Shown: piece after piece, positions 1 through 5,865 of the stretch
Layout: each line of letters begins with the position of its first letter
How positions within the stretch are numbered: the stretch's first letter is position 1
DNA from: Candidatus Equinaster intestinalis
GTDB taxonomy: Bacteria; Bacillota_A; Clostridia; Oscillospirales; Acutalibacteraceae
Assembly: GCA_018065375.1 (NCBI GenBank)
Contig: JAGHTJ010000117.1
Coordinates: 1-10,442 of the forward strand
Length of the DNA stretch: 10,442 bases
Direction: 5' to 3'
The notes under the pieces: generated by a model
Seen by the model: the letters and a program-made list of their open reading frames with translations, nothing else
What the model was told of the DNA's origin: nothing
The model's database searches: none
Position numbers and translations under genes: made by a program

Positions 1-19
1 TATTTATAATTGAATACCG

Positions 20-44
20 TATGGGCGAACTGTGTTCGCCCATA
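20..44. repeat. Perfect 11-bp palindrome beside the RAYT gene (REP-like)
   Basis: Bases 20-30 (TATGGGCGAAC) pair perfectly with 34-44 (GTTCGCCCATA) around a TGT loop. Neither strand has a U-tract right after the stem, so it is not a good terminator by itself. It lies about 35 bases beyond the RAYT stop codon, where REP palindromes are often found near RAYT genes. The plus strand reads GTAT just before GGGCGAAC, one base from the GTAG foot of the REP-like copies inside the gene, but the stem sequence differs from theirs. The hairpin is seen directly; the REP assignment is inference. Confidence 0.5.
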
Positions 45-48
45 TAAA

Positions 49-80
49 AAATTTAAGGAGGGCATTTGCCCTCCTTTTTT
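49..80. terminator. Bidirectional rho-independent terminator
   Basis: The stem AAGGAGGGCA (55-64) pairs with TGCCCTCCTT (67-76) around a TT loop. On the plus strand it runs into T75-T80. On the minus strand it is followed by TTAAATTTTTT (down to 49). It begins three bases past the RAYT stop codon and so can end the minus-strand transcript. It could equally serve a plus-strand gene lying left of the window. Confidence 0.8.
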
Positions 81-570
81 ATTCGGTATAATATTCGTCA
101 TTTGCCCATTTTAAAGGATTATTGTCAATGTATTCCCATATTCGCAGATAATCGTCTTCATCACGGATAATATGGTCGTAAAAAGAACGTTGAAAAATGT
201 TTACGCCGAGTTCTTTATTTACAAATCGTTTTAATGTTGAAACGAAATGCGGAATTGCTTTGTTTGTAGGGGACGGCGCCCTCGACGTCCCGCCGATATT
301 ACCGTTTTGCACATTTAATAAAATATGAATATGATTTGGCATTATAACATATTTGCAAATATTTATTGACGGTATATTATTTGAACTTTCAATATACTTC
401 TCAACAATTTTTCCTTTATCGGATAGAATTGTTTTCGGGACGTCGTGGGCGCCGTCCCCTACGATATTACACAATATTTTTCGCTTTTCTGCCGTGCAAA
501 TTGTTATAAAATAATACCCTGCTGATGAATAATCGTAATCCTTAAGTCGTGTGGGTTTTCTCGTTTCCAT
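79..570 (-). CDS. REP-associated tyrosine transposase (RAYT, Y1_Tnp family)
   Basis: This is a 163-residue single-domain HUH endonuclease of the IS200-like RAYT group. RAYTs cut single-stranded DNA next to REP hairpins through a tyrosine nucleophile. The His-hydrophobic-His metal motif is HIH at residues 80-82 in the family context MPNHIHILL. The C-terminal signature is at 127-154: QRSFYDHIIR, then an EYIDNNPLKW block. Tyr131, Tyr141 and Tyr147 are candidates for the nucleophile, and sequence alone does not decide between them. The N-terminal RLKDYDYSSAGYYFIT block is typical. Length is normal and the frame is intact. Residues 36-45 and 93-102 are encoded by two near-identical inverted REP-like elements. 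The ATG at 568-570 has no good Shine-Dalgarno; the nearest AAAGG is over 20 bases away. It starts 27 bases after the stop of the upstream hydrolase gene, so it may be read from that transcript. Confidence 0.9.
   Translation of the reverse strand: METRKPTRLKDYDYSSAGYYFITICTAEKRKILCNIVGDGAHDVPKTILSDKGKIVEKYIESSNNIPSINICKYVIMPNHIHILLNVQNGNIGGTSRAPSPTNKAIPHFVSTLKRFVNKELGVNIFQRSFYDHIIRDEDDYLRIWEYIDNNPLKWANDEYYTE
266..292 (+). repeat. REP-like element inside the RAYT gene, copy 1
   Basis: Reading the plus strand: GTAG, then stem GGGACG, spacer GCGCCCTCGA, stem CGTCCC, then G. GTAG immediately 5' of an imperfect palindrome is the arrangement recognised by characterised RAYTs such as E. coli TnpA-REP. 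It is 26/27 identical to the reverse complement of 436-462. Read on the coding strand it gives the in-frame peptide GGTSRAPSPT. The repeat structure is seen; the REP function is inferred. Confidence 0.75.
436..462 (-). repeat. REP-like element inside the RAYT gene, copy 2 (inverted)
   Basis: Reading the minus strand: GTAG, stem GGGACG, spacer GCGCCCACGA, stem CGTCCC, then G. It differs from copy 1 at one base of 27 (A for T in the spacer). The GTAG feet of the two copies face outward with 143 bases between, so the pair could also fold into one long hairpin. In the coding frame it yields VGDGAHDVP. Confidence 0.75.
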
Positions 571-597
571 TTAATAATAACCAATTAAAGTTAACCT

Positions 598-1692
598 TTA
601 AAACAACTCATTATTTATAATCTTTATCGCATCTTTCATCATTTTGGCATCGTAATCCGAGGGGCCGGGGGCGTTGGTGAGGATAACTATAATATAGGGG
701 TTGCCGTCCTTCCAAACGATTCCCGCATCGCTGTATGCCAGCCATTTGCCACTACGGTTGTTGCCCTGTTTGTGGGAATATTCGAGGTTTAAAGCCGCCG
801 TGGCATAGTTATTCGGGGTGTTTGTGCAGGAATTATAAAGAAAATTCGAATACTCTGTGTTTTTGCCGAAATAATCGTAAATTTCTTTCCAGATTACCGC
901 CAAATCCTTTGCCTTGGCGTGCAGGCTCCACACGGTGGGGCTGATTTTAAGTGAGGGACAACCCAAATCGGTTATCCACTTGTTGTAACCCTCTCTTCCG
1001 AAATAATCGGTTGCCATCATATAGCCCACATTATCGCTTATTCGCATTGTTTTATCGAGAATGGTGCGCATATCAAATTCAGTTCCGATAGGGCAGTACT
1101 GCATATCACCCGTGCCGGGCTCGTAATGCTTTTTCTCGTATTTCATTTTTGTATCAAGGGTACATTTTCCGCTTTCCATTTGCTTACAGCAATAAAGGGT
1201 GTAAGCCGCCTTTACGGTGCAGGCGCAGAAAAGGTCGGTGCTTGTATTGTAGCAAACGGCGGAAGAATTATCGAGAGAATATGCAACTGCCGATACGGTA
1301 TGAGAATAATTATCAAAAACCTTTTCGAGCTTTTCGAGAGAACTTTTATACTTATCTTCCTTAAGCTTTCCGTAGGCAGTAACGGTTGTTCCCACATTTC
1401 CGATGTTTTTTAAAACATTGCCGTATTCATTTGTAACGGTTACTTTTTTACGGTTGTAGGTTAAGGTTTTATTTTCGGGAATAGCGCTTACGGTGTTGCT
1501 GCTATTGTCACTTTTTTCACTGCTTGCAGTAGGAACCGTGCTGTTATTTTCCTTTGATGTAATTTCATTCGATGTATTTTCAGCCGAAGTAACGCTTTCG
1601 GCTTCTTCGGTATTATTTTCGCCGTTTCCCGCGCAGGCGGTAAGCAGAATGCAAATGCAAAGCAAAACCGCCGATAATTTAATAAATTTCAT
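598..1692 (-). CDS. Lipoprotein, class A beta-lactamase-fold hydrolase with Cys in place of Ser
   Basis: This 364-residue exported lipoprotein has a signal peptide MKFIKLSAVLLCICI and lipobox LTAC (Cys20). A Ser/Asn/Thr/Glu-rich linker (about 24-75) is followed by a beta-lactamase-like domain (about 125-364, Beta-lactamase2 type). The SxxK motif position reads Cys158-Thr-Val-Lys161 (codons 1210-1221), so the usual nucleophilic Ser is Cys. SDN is present at 219-221 (MRISDN). The KTG-like triad is KQG at 308-310. The C-terminal strands (YSDAGIVWKDG, PYIIVILTN) fit the fold. A GTG in frame at 1699-1701 is not the start, because it lies inside the Shine-Dalgarno GAGGTG; the ATG at 1690-1692 has correct spacing. 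Without the Ser it may be a weak thiol enzyme, a peptidoglycan-binding pseudoenzyme, or a cell-wall hydrolase. True beta-lactamase activity is unlikely. It has its own promoter and sits downstream of metA on the same strand. Confidence 0.85.
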   Translation of the reverse strand: MKFIKLSAVLLCICILLTACAGNGENNTEEAESVTSAENTSNEITSKENNSTVPTASSEKSDNSSNTVSAIPENKTLTYNRKKVTVTNEYGNVLKNIGNVGTTVTAYGKLKEDKYKSSLEKLEKVFDNYSHTVSAVAYSLDNSSAVCYNTSTDLFCACTVKAAYTLYCCKQMESGKCTLDTKMKYEKKHYEPGTGDMQYCPIGTEFDMRTILDKTMRISDNVGYMMATDYFGREGYNKWITDLGCPSLKISPTVWSLHAKAKDLAVIWKEIYDYFGKNTEYSNFLYNSCTNTPNNYATAALNLEYSHKQGNNRSGKWLAYSDAGIVWKDGNPYIIVILTNAPGPSDYDAKMMKDAIKIINNELF

Positions 1693-1713
1693 AATATGCA
1701 CCTCGCCGCAACT

Positions 1714-1742
1714 ATATTACCACTAATCGCGAAAAAAATCAA
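1714..1742 (-). promoter_or_regulatory. Sigma-A promoter for the hydrolase lipoprotein
   Basis: On the minus strand, -35 TTGATT (1737-1742) and -10 TAATAT (1714-1719) are separated by 17 bases. The predicted start, near 1707, lies just upstream of the Shine-Dalgarno GAGGTG (1699-1704). The -35 box overlaps the U-tract of the metA terminator, so the gene can be transcribed independently immediately after that operon ends. Confidence 0.65.
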
Positions 1743-1772
1743 TAAGAAAACGCCCTGCTTGGCAGGGCGTTT
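1732..1772 (-). terminator. Terminator of the metY-metA operon
   Basis: On the minus strand, AAACGCCCTGC (1772-1762) pairs with GCAGGGCGTTT (1758-1748) around a CAA loop, an 11-bp stem. A T-rich tail continues to 1732. It begins eight bases after the metA stop codon. Confidence 0.85.
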
Positions 1773-1779
1773 CTGATAA

Positions 1780-2697
1780 TTATTTAATATCTTCAATATC
1801 GTAAGGTGTTGTCTGGTAAACAAAATAGTTAAGCCAGTTTGAATAAAGAAGATGCGCGTGTGAGCGCCATAAAACCTTGGGAGTGGCGGTTGGGTCGTCA
1901 TTCGGGAAATAGTTTTCGGGAATTTGTATTTCGAGACCCTCGTCCAAATCGCGCAGATATTCATTTTTAAGGGTTTCGGCATCGTATTCCGAATGTCCGG
2001 TAATGAAAATCTGCTTGCCGCCATCGGTTGAAATGGCATAAACACCCGCTTTCGTACTCGAGGCGAGAATTTTAAGCTCCGGAACCTTTTCAATATCCTT
2101 TCTTAAGATGGTGGTGTGGCGCGAATGGGGAACATAGAAAACATCATCAAAGCCGCGGAAAAGTATCGAGTTTTTGTAATCTGCGGTATGCTCGAAAATT
2201 CCGAAAAGCTTTTTATCGAGATGTCTTTTTTGTATACCGTAATGATAGTAAAGTCCCGCCTGCGCGCCCCAGCAGATATGAAATGTACTGGTTACGTGGG
2301 TCTTGCTCCACTCCATTATTTCGCATAACTCATCCCAATATTCAACCTCTTCAAATTCGAGGTGCTCAACCGGCGCACCGGTGATAATCATACCGTCAAA
2401 CTTTAGGTGTTTAACCTCGTCAAAGGTGTTGTAAAAGTTGAAAAGATGCTCTTGGGAGACGTGTTTTGATATATGCGTTTTGGTGTGCATAAATGTAAGA
2501 TCAACCTGAAGCGGCGAATTACCGAGCAAGCGGGAAAGCTGTGTTTCGGTTTCGATTTTTTTGGGCATCAGATTGAGAATTAGAATTTTTAAGGGACGTA
2601 TGTCCTGCGTTATGGCACGGGTTTCGGTCATAACGAAGATATTTTCATTAGCCAGGGTTTTTACCGCCGGCAAATCGTTGGGAATTTTAATCGGCAT
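1780..2697 (-). CDS. metA: Homoserine O-acetyltransferase (MetA family)
   Basis: This 305-residue cytoplasmic enzyme acylates homoserine in the first committed step of methionine synthesis. It belongs to the HTS/MetA family with a glutamine-amidotransferase-like fold. The nucleophile Cys142 is in [11 protein letters not shown], and the His-Glu pair is His236/Glu238 in ITGHSEYD. Residue 111 is Glu in GAPVEHLEF. Characterised family members with Glu here use acetyl-CoA, while the E. coli succinyl-CoA enzyme has Gly. Acetyltransfer is therefore predicted despite frequent 'succinyltransferase' labels, and it matches the metY gene just upstream, which consumes O-acetylhomoserine. Length is normal. 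A clear GGAGG Shine-Dalgarno sits 7 bases before the ATG. The gene follows metY by 26 bases, with no promoter visible between them, so it is probably controlled by the same T-box. Confidence 0.95.
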   Translation of the reverse strand: MPIKIPNDLPAVKTLANENIFVMTETRAITQDIRPLKILILNLMPKKIETETQLSRLLGNSPLQVDLTFMHTKTHISKHVSQEHLFNFYNTFDEVKHLKFDGMIITGAPVEHLEFEEVEYWDELCEIMEWSKTHVTSTFHICWGAQAGLYYHYGIQKRHLDKKLFGIFEHTADYKNSILFRGFDDVFYVPHSRHTTILRKDIEKVPELKILASSTKAGVYAISTDGGKQIFITGHSEYDAETLKNEYLRDLDEGLEIQIPENYFPNDDPTATPKVLWRSHAHLLYSNWLNYFVYQTTPYDIEDIK

Positions 2698-2723
2698 TAG
2701 CTTGCCTCCGATATTTTATTAGA

Positions 2724-4007
2724 TTAGATTTTTTCGAGTGCCTGCTTGATGTCGTCTATCAGGTCTTGCGCATTTTCAAGACCGCAGGAGAAACGTACGA
2801 GGTCGGGCGATACGCCTGCCGCTTCCAGCTCGGCATCATTCATCTGTCTGTGTGTGGCAGATGCCGGGTGTAAACAGCATGAGCGCGCATCGGCAACGTG
2901 GGTTTCAATAGCGGCGATTTTGAGGTTTTGCATAAAGCGTTTAGCCGCATCTCTGCCGCCCTTTACGCCGAAGCTTACAACACCGCAGGTGCCATTCGGT
3001 AAATATTTATCAACCAATTTTTTATACTTGCTCGATTCGAGAGCAGGGTAGTTTACCCATGCAATTTTATCCGAGCTTTCGAGGAATTTTGCAACGGCAA
3101 GACCGTTTTCACAATGTCTTTTAACCCTTACGTGGAGGCTTTCAAGTCCGAGGTTCAATATAAAGGCATTCTGCGGAGCCTGAATTGAGCCGAAATCACG
3201 CATAAGCTGAGAGGTAGCCTTGGTGATAAATGCGCCGCCGAGACCGAAGCGCTCGGTATAAATTACGCCGTGATAGCTTTCATCGGGAGTGCAAAGTCCC
3301 GGGAACTTTTCGGGATATTTGGTCCAATCGAAGTTGCCCGAATCTACTATACAGCCGCCTACAGCCGCACCGTGTCCGTCCATATACTTTGTGGTGGAGT
3401 GGGTAATTATATCCGCGCCCCATTCAAAGGGACGGCAGTTTATAGGTGTTGCAAAGGTATTATCAACTATGAGCGGAACGCCGTGGGCGTGTGCTGCCTT
3501 TGCAAAACGCTCAATATCGAAAACGGTAAGAGCGGGGTTTGCTATTGTTTCGCCGAATACGGCTTTGGTGTTATCACGGAACGCCGCTTCAAGCTCTTCA
3601 TCGGAGCAATCGGGGTCGATAAAGGTAAAATCAATGCCCATACGCTTCATAGTTACGGCAAAAAGGTTGTAGGTTCCGCCGTAAACCGCAGAGGAGCATA
3701 CAATATGGTCTCCGCAGGAGGCAATATTGAAAACTGCATAGAAAGATGCCGCCTGACCGGAGGAGGTTAGCATAGCGGCAGTACCGCCCTCAAGCTCGCA
3801 GATTTTTTTGGCAACCATATCATTGGTGGGGTTTTGAAGACGGGTGTAAAAATAACCGTCTGCCTCCAAATCAAAAAGCTTGCCCATATCATCGCTTGTG
3901 GCATATTTGAAGGTAGTGCTCTGGATTTTCGGTATTTCTCTGGGTTCTCCGTTGCCCGGTGTGTAACCGCCCTGCACGCATTTTGTTTCAATTCTTAAAT
4001 CTTTCAT
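2724..4007 (-). CDS. metY: O-acetylhomoserine sulfhydrylase (PLP-dependent)
   Basis: This 427-residue PLP enzyme of the Cys/Met metabolism (cystathionine gamma-synthase-like) superfamily makes homocysteine from O-acetylhomoserine and sulfide by direct sulfhydrylation. The Schiff-base lysine is Lys207 in THSTTKYMDGH. PLP-contacting segments include YFYTRLQNPT (52-61), SSGQAA (82-87) and VDNTFATP with Asp182. The C-terminal SCCLHPASATHRQ segment is typical of the sulfhydrylase branch, and the length fits MetY rather than the shorter MetB/MetC (about 380-400 residues). The start is ATG 4005-4007 with GGGAGG Shine-Dalgarno seven bases upstream. It is the first gene of the metY-metA operon, preceded by a Met-type T-box, so it should be expressed when uncharged tRNA-Met accumulates. 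A gamma-lyase activity is the main alternative, but the context favours synthesis. Confidence 0.94.
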   Translation of the reverse strand: MKDLRIETKCVQGGYTPGNGEPREIPKIQSTTFKYATSDDMGKLFDLEADGYFYTRLQNPTNDMVAKKICELEGGTAAMLTSSGQAASFYAVFNIASCGDHIVCSSAVYGGTYNLFAVTMKRMGIDFTFIDPDCSDEELEAAFRDNTKAVFGETIANPALTVFDIERFAKAAHAHGVPLIVDNTFATPINCRPFEWGADIITHSTTKYMDGHGAAVGGCIVDSGNFDWTKYPEKFPGLCTPDESYHGVIYTERFGLGGAFITKATSQLMRDFGSIQAPQNAFILNLGLESLHVRVKRHCENGLAVAKFLESSDKIAWVNYPALESSKYKKLVDKYLPNGTCGVVSFGVKGGRDAAKRFMQNLKIAAIETHVADARSCCLHPASATHRQMNDAELEAAGVSPDLVRFSCGLENAQDLIDDIKQALEKI

Positions 4008-4021
4008 AATATTTCCTCCCG

Positions 4022-4065
4022 TAAATAAAATAAAAACTCTCGCCCTAAACCAAAAGGACGAGAGT
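4022..4065 (-). terminator. Intrinsic terminator of the T-box leader
   Basis: On the minus strand, ACTCTCGTCC (4065-4056) pairs with GGGCGAGAGT (4045-4036): ten pairs, one of them G-U, with a ten-base loop. It is followed by a T-rich run (TTTTATTTTATTT). Its 5' arm is also the 3' arm of the T-box antiterminator, so the two structures exclude each other. Confidence 0.88.
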
Positions 4066-4302
4066 AAAATTTACTTCGTGTTACCACCTTTTTTTATCTG
4101 CTTTTTACAAAACAGACCTCAACGAGTACGGCCGAAGCGATACTCTGCTGCTGTAACGGGCACACCCGGCGTAGCCTAAAATATTCGGTACGCAACTCCG
4201 AGGCCATTTTCGGAATATCCCAAACACCCATTTACACCTGCCATGGGTTCTCTGCGCTTTGAAGATAAGCCTACTTTTCTCTTCTCTGTTTTTGGTTTAT
4301 AC
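4022..4302 (-). promoter_or_regulatory. T-box riboswitch, methionine specifier, upstream of metY
   Basis: This leader of about 280 nt on the minus strand has T-box hallmarks in order. There is an AGAGA motif and an apical hairpin CCCAT/ATGGG with GGTG in the loop. A specifier region reads GAAA-ATG-GCC with AUG at 4207-4205, laid out like known specifier loops (GAAA, codon, purine). A stem III hairpin follows: CGGG TGTG CCCG. The T-box sequence is GGTGGTAACACG (4088-4077). The antiterminator pairs AAAAGG (4092-4087) with CCTTTT (4057-4052) and ACGA (4079-4076) with TCGT (4061-4058). It leaves a seven-base bulge TGGTAAC whose UGGU matches the ACCA end of tRNA-Met. The competing terminator shares the 3' arm. 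Uncharged tRNA-Met should permit read-through into metY-metA. The Met identity rests on reading the specifier by eye. Confidence 0.88.
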
Positions 4303-4308
4303 AATGGT

Positions 4309-4336
4309 ATTCTATCACAAAATAGATATTTGTCAA
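4309..4336 (-). promoter_or_regulatory. Sigma-A promoter of the metY-metA operon
   Basis: On the minus strand, -35 TTGACA (4331-4336) is followed 16 bases later by -10 TAGAAT (4309-4314). This places the start near 4302, at the beginning of the T-box leader. The -35 starts three bases after the stop codon of the upstream 3D-domain gene, and no terminator lies between, so read-through into the leader is also possible. Confidence 0.75.
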
Positions 4337-4339
4337 TAC

Positions 4340-5476
4340 TTATTTTTTAAGCACCCAAACTTCAATATTTCTTCTGCCGAACTGTTCACATTCAGCTTCG
4401 GTATTGAAATAGAGGTCAAAATTGGTAGGTCTTGCCTTTATAAAACCACCGGTATCGGCGGCAACGGCATAGCCGTAAAGGAACTTACCGTCAGACGATT
4501 TGATATAGAACTCTGTTCCGTAATCGAAAATGCCGGGATTTATCGCAACACAGCCGGGCTGAAGCTTCATACCCGAAGCACTGCTCGAATCGTTGCAATA
4601 AGCCGTAGCCTGAACGGTGATGTGCTTTGAAAAATTAACGGGATTTCCGTTTTCATCAAGCTCAACATTTCCGTTAAGTGTGGAAATGGTTTTCGGAGCA
4701 TTCTTGGTTCCTACGGTATAAACCTCGTCTACCGCCTGCTTGGTAACCTCTTCCTTTACAACCTCGGGACTCTGCTTTTCACCGTTTACGATTTTTGTAA
4801 CGGTGGTTACGGTTTTTTCGCCGTTCACACCGGTTGTGGTGGTTTTACTGCCCGTAGAAGAACTGCTGTAAACGGTTTTTTTGGAATAGGGAATGGTTTC
4901 CGTATGGGATTCGGTAAGATATTCTACCGATGTAATATCAATGTATGTCGTTTCGTAAAGCTTCTTTTTAAGGGAAAGATTTACGGAATCGTTTTTCGAG
5001 AGCTTGATACCGGCGAGCTCTATCGCCTTTTGTACGGTGTCTCCGTGCATAAATGAAACCTCGGTGGTTTTACCGTTTTTGGTTACATATACCGGGAATA
5101 CATATCTTAAATTTATTACGGTATCGTCAGACGATTCGTTTACCGATGTAACGGTGTAATCGCCTTCGATAAAATCCACGGTGTGAAGAACATCGAGGGG
5201 GTTACTGCGCAGTGTGTAAACGCAGGCAGTATTTTCGCCGTCATTAACAACAACCTTGTTTATTGAGGCAAGCAGTGAAAATGTTGTTGCCAGGGTTGCG
5301 ATAACTGCAAAAGCGGAATAAATCGCAATCTTTTTCATACGCGCTTTTTTGGTGTGACCTAAAAGGCGAAGAAAAGAATCTGATTTTTTTTGTTTTACGG
5401 AAGATTTACGGAAACTTAAAACTTTGATAAGGCTTGCAAGAAAAACTTTAATCTTCTGCATTACTTTCTTAAGCAT
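4340..5476 (-). CDS. Membrane-anchored DUF348-G5-3D cell-wall protein (YabE/Rpf-like)
   Basis: This 378-residue protein has the domain order of Firmicute YabE-type cell-wall remodelling proteins. A Lys/Ser-rich cytoplasmic N-terminus (1-48) precedes one transmembrane anchor (about 49-71). Two DUF348-like segments follow (about 73-112 and 123-168), then a G5 domain (about 180-257, with a long Ser/Thr-rich insertion near 203-226) and a C-terminal 3D domain (about 286-378). The 3D domain has the MltA-like double-psi barrel signature. Asp341 is in AADTGG and Asp354 in FDLYF, but the first acidic position reads Asn314 (AINP) where many members have VDP. A role in cutting or binding peptidoglycan outside the membrane is inferred from the family. 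The start at 5474-5476 is chosen over Met47 because it has a good Shine-Dalgarno (AAAGGAG), while Met47 has none. It has its own strong promoter and a structured leader. Confidence 0.9.
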   Translation of the reverse strand: MLKKVMQKIKVFLASLIKVLSFRKSSVKQKKSDSFLRLLGHTKKARMKKIAIYSAFAVIATLATTFSLLASINKVVVNDGENTACVYTLRSNPLDVLHTVDFIEGDYTVTSVNESSDDTVINLRYVFPVYVTKNGKTTEVSFMHGDTVQKAIELAGIKLSKNDSVNLSLKKKLYETTYIDITSVEYLTESHTETIPYSKKTVYSSSSTGSKTTTTGVNGEKTVTTVTKIVNGEKQSPEVVKEEVTKQAVDEVYTVGTKNAPKTISTLNGNVELDENGNPVNFSKHITVQATAYCNDSSSASGMKLQPGCVAINPGIFDYGTEFYIKSSDGKFLYGYAVAADTGGFIKARPTNFDLYFNTEAECEQFGRRNIEVWVLKK

Positions 5477-5497
5477 TAAATAACTCCTTTATTATTC

Positions 5498-5558
5498 GGT
5501 CTTACGACCTTTCGTGCAAAAAAATTTCGCACAGTTTTTTCGTTTGTTTTTTCAAACG
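5498..5558 (-). promoter_or_regulatory. Leader with three small hairpins before the 3D-domain gene
   Basis: The predicted transcript starts near 5558 and runs about 80 nt to the start codon. On the minus strand it holds three hairpins in a row. The first is CGTTTG/CAAACG around six A (5558-5541), starting at about +1. The second is GTGCGAAA/TTTTGCAC with one G-U pair (5532-5514). The third is GGTC/GACC around GTAA (5509-5498). The Shine-Dalgarno at about 5485-5491 is free. None ends in a proper U-tract, and no known riboswitch family was recognised. A 5'-stabilising hairpin or a protein target are both possible. Confidence 0.45.
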
Positions 5559-5564
5559 CTACCC

Positions 5565-5593
5565 ATTATATATACCAAAACGCTAAATGTCAA
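5565..5593 (-). promoter_or_regulatory. Consensus sigma-A promoter of the 3D-domain gene
   Basis: On the minus strand, a perfect -35 TTGACA (5588-5593) and a perfect -10 TATAAT (5565-5570) are 17 bases apart. Expected start is near 5558. This is the strongest promoter by sequence in the window and implies high basal expression unless repressed. Confidence 0.88.
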
Positions 5594-5631
5594 ACAAACC
5601 GGTATGTCATTTTTTGTATAAATTGCATAGC

Positions 5632-5690
5632 CTTTTACTGAATTTAGTAAAAGTTACAGATTTGTAACCATAAAATTTTGTCATTTATGG
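5632..5690. repeat. Three adjoining palindromes in the divergent intergenic region
   Basis: The stretch between the divergent promoters (5594-5805) has no credible gene and is very AT-rich. It contains three abutting perfect inverted repeats: CTTTTACT/AGTAAAAG (5632-5653), TTACA/TGTAA (5654-5667) and CCATAAA/TTTATGG (5668-5690). The middle one can be read one base wider as GTTACA-N4-TGTAAC. They may be operators or remnants of a leader RNA. No family was recognised. Confidence 0.5.
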
Positions 5691-5770
5691 TAATTTGTGG
5701 TAATTATTTTGTGAAAATAGCCAAAATTCAGAAATGAGATTTACGGCTCCACCAAAAGTGTTACAATATA

Positions 5771-5797
5771 TTGATAAAAATGTACCTTTTTTATCAA
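5771..5797. repeat. Inverted repeat just upstream of the pyrP promoter
   Basis: TTGATAAAAA (5771-5780) pairs perfectly with TTTTTATCAA (5788-5797) around a seven-base spacer. It ends eight bases before the -35 box of the permease promoter. The position fits an operator or activator site, but AT-rich chance pairing is possible. No regulator was identified. Confidence 0.4.
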
Positions 5798-5805
5798 AAA
5801 AAGTA

Positions 5806-5834
5806 TTTACAAATACAAAATGTTGTGGTATTAT
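5806..5834 (+). promoter_or_regulatory. Sigma-A promoter of the permease gene
   Basis: -35 TTTACA (5806-5811) and -10 TATTAT (5829-5834) are separated by 17 bases. The predicted start near 5841 gives a leader of about 195 nt containing the attenuator. Confidence 0.75.
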
Positions 5835-5865
5835 ATTTGAGGTTGAAAAACGAAAAACAGATAAA

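Noticed and set aside
972..980. TTATCCACT, one base from a DnaA box
   Set aside because: A single match inside a coding region. No cluster of DnaA boxes is seen here or at the strand switch near 5500-6000, so there is no support for a replication origin.
3270..3770. Long plus-strand open frames across metY
   Set aside because: They are antisense to a full-length, well-conserved PLP enzyme, have no ribosome binding site and encode no recognisable domain.
5653..5668. WalR-type operator (TGTAA half-sites) near the 3D-domain gene
   Set aside because: The half-sites form an inverted repeat with a 4-base spacer, not the direct repeat with 5-base spacing known for WalR.
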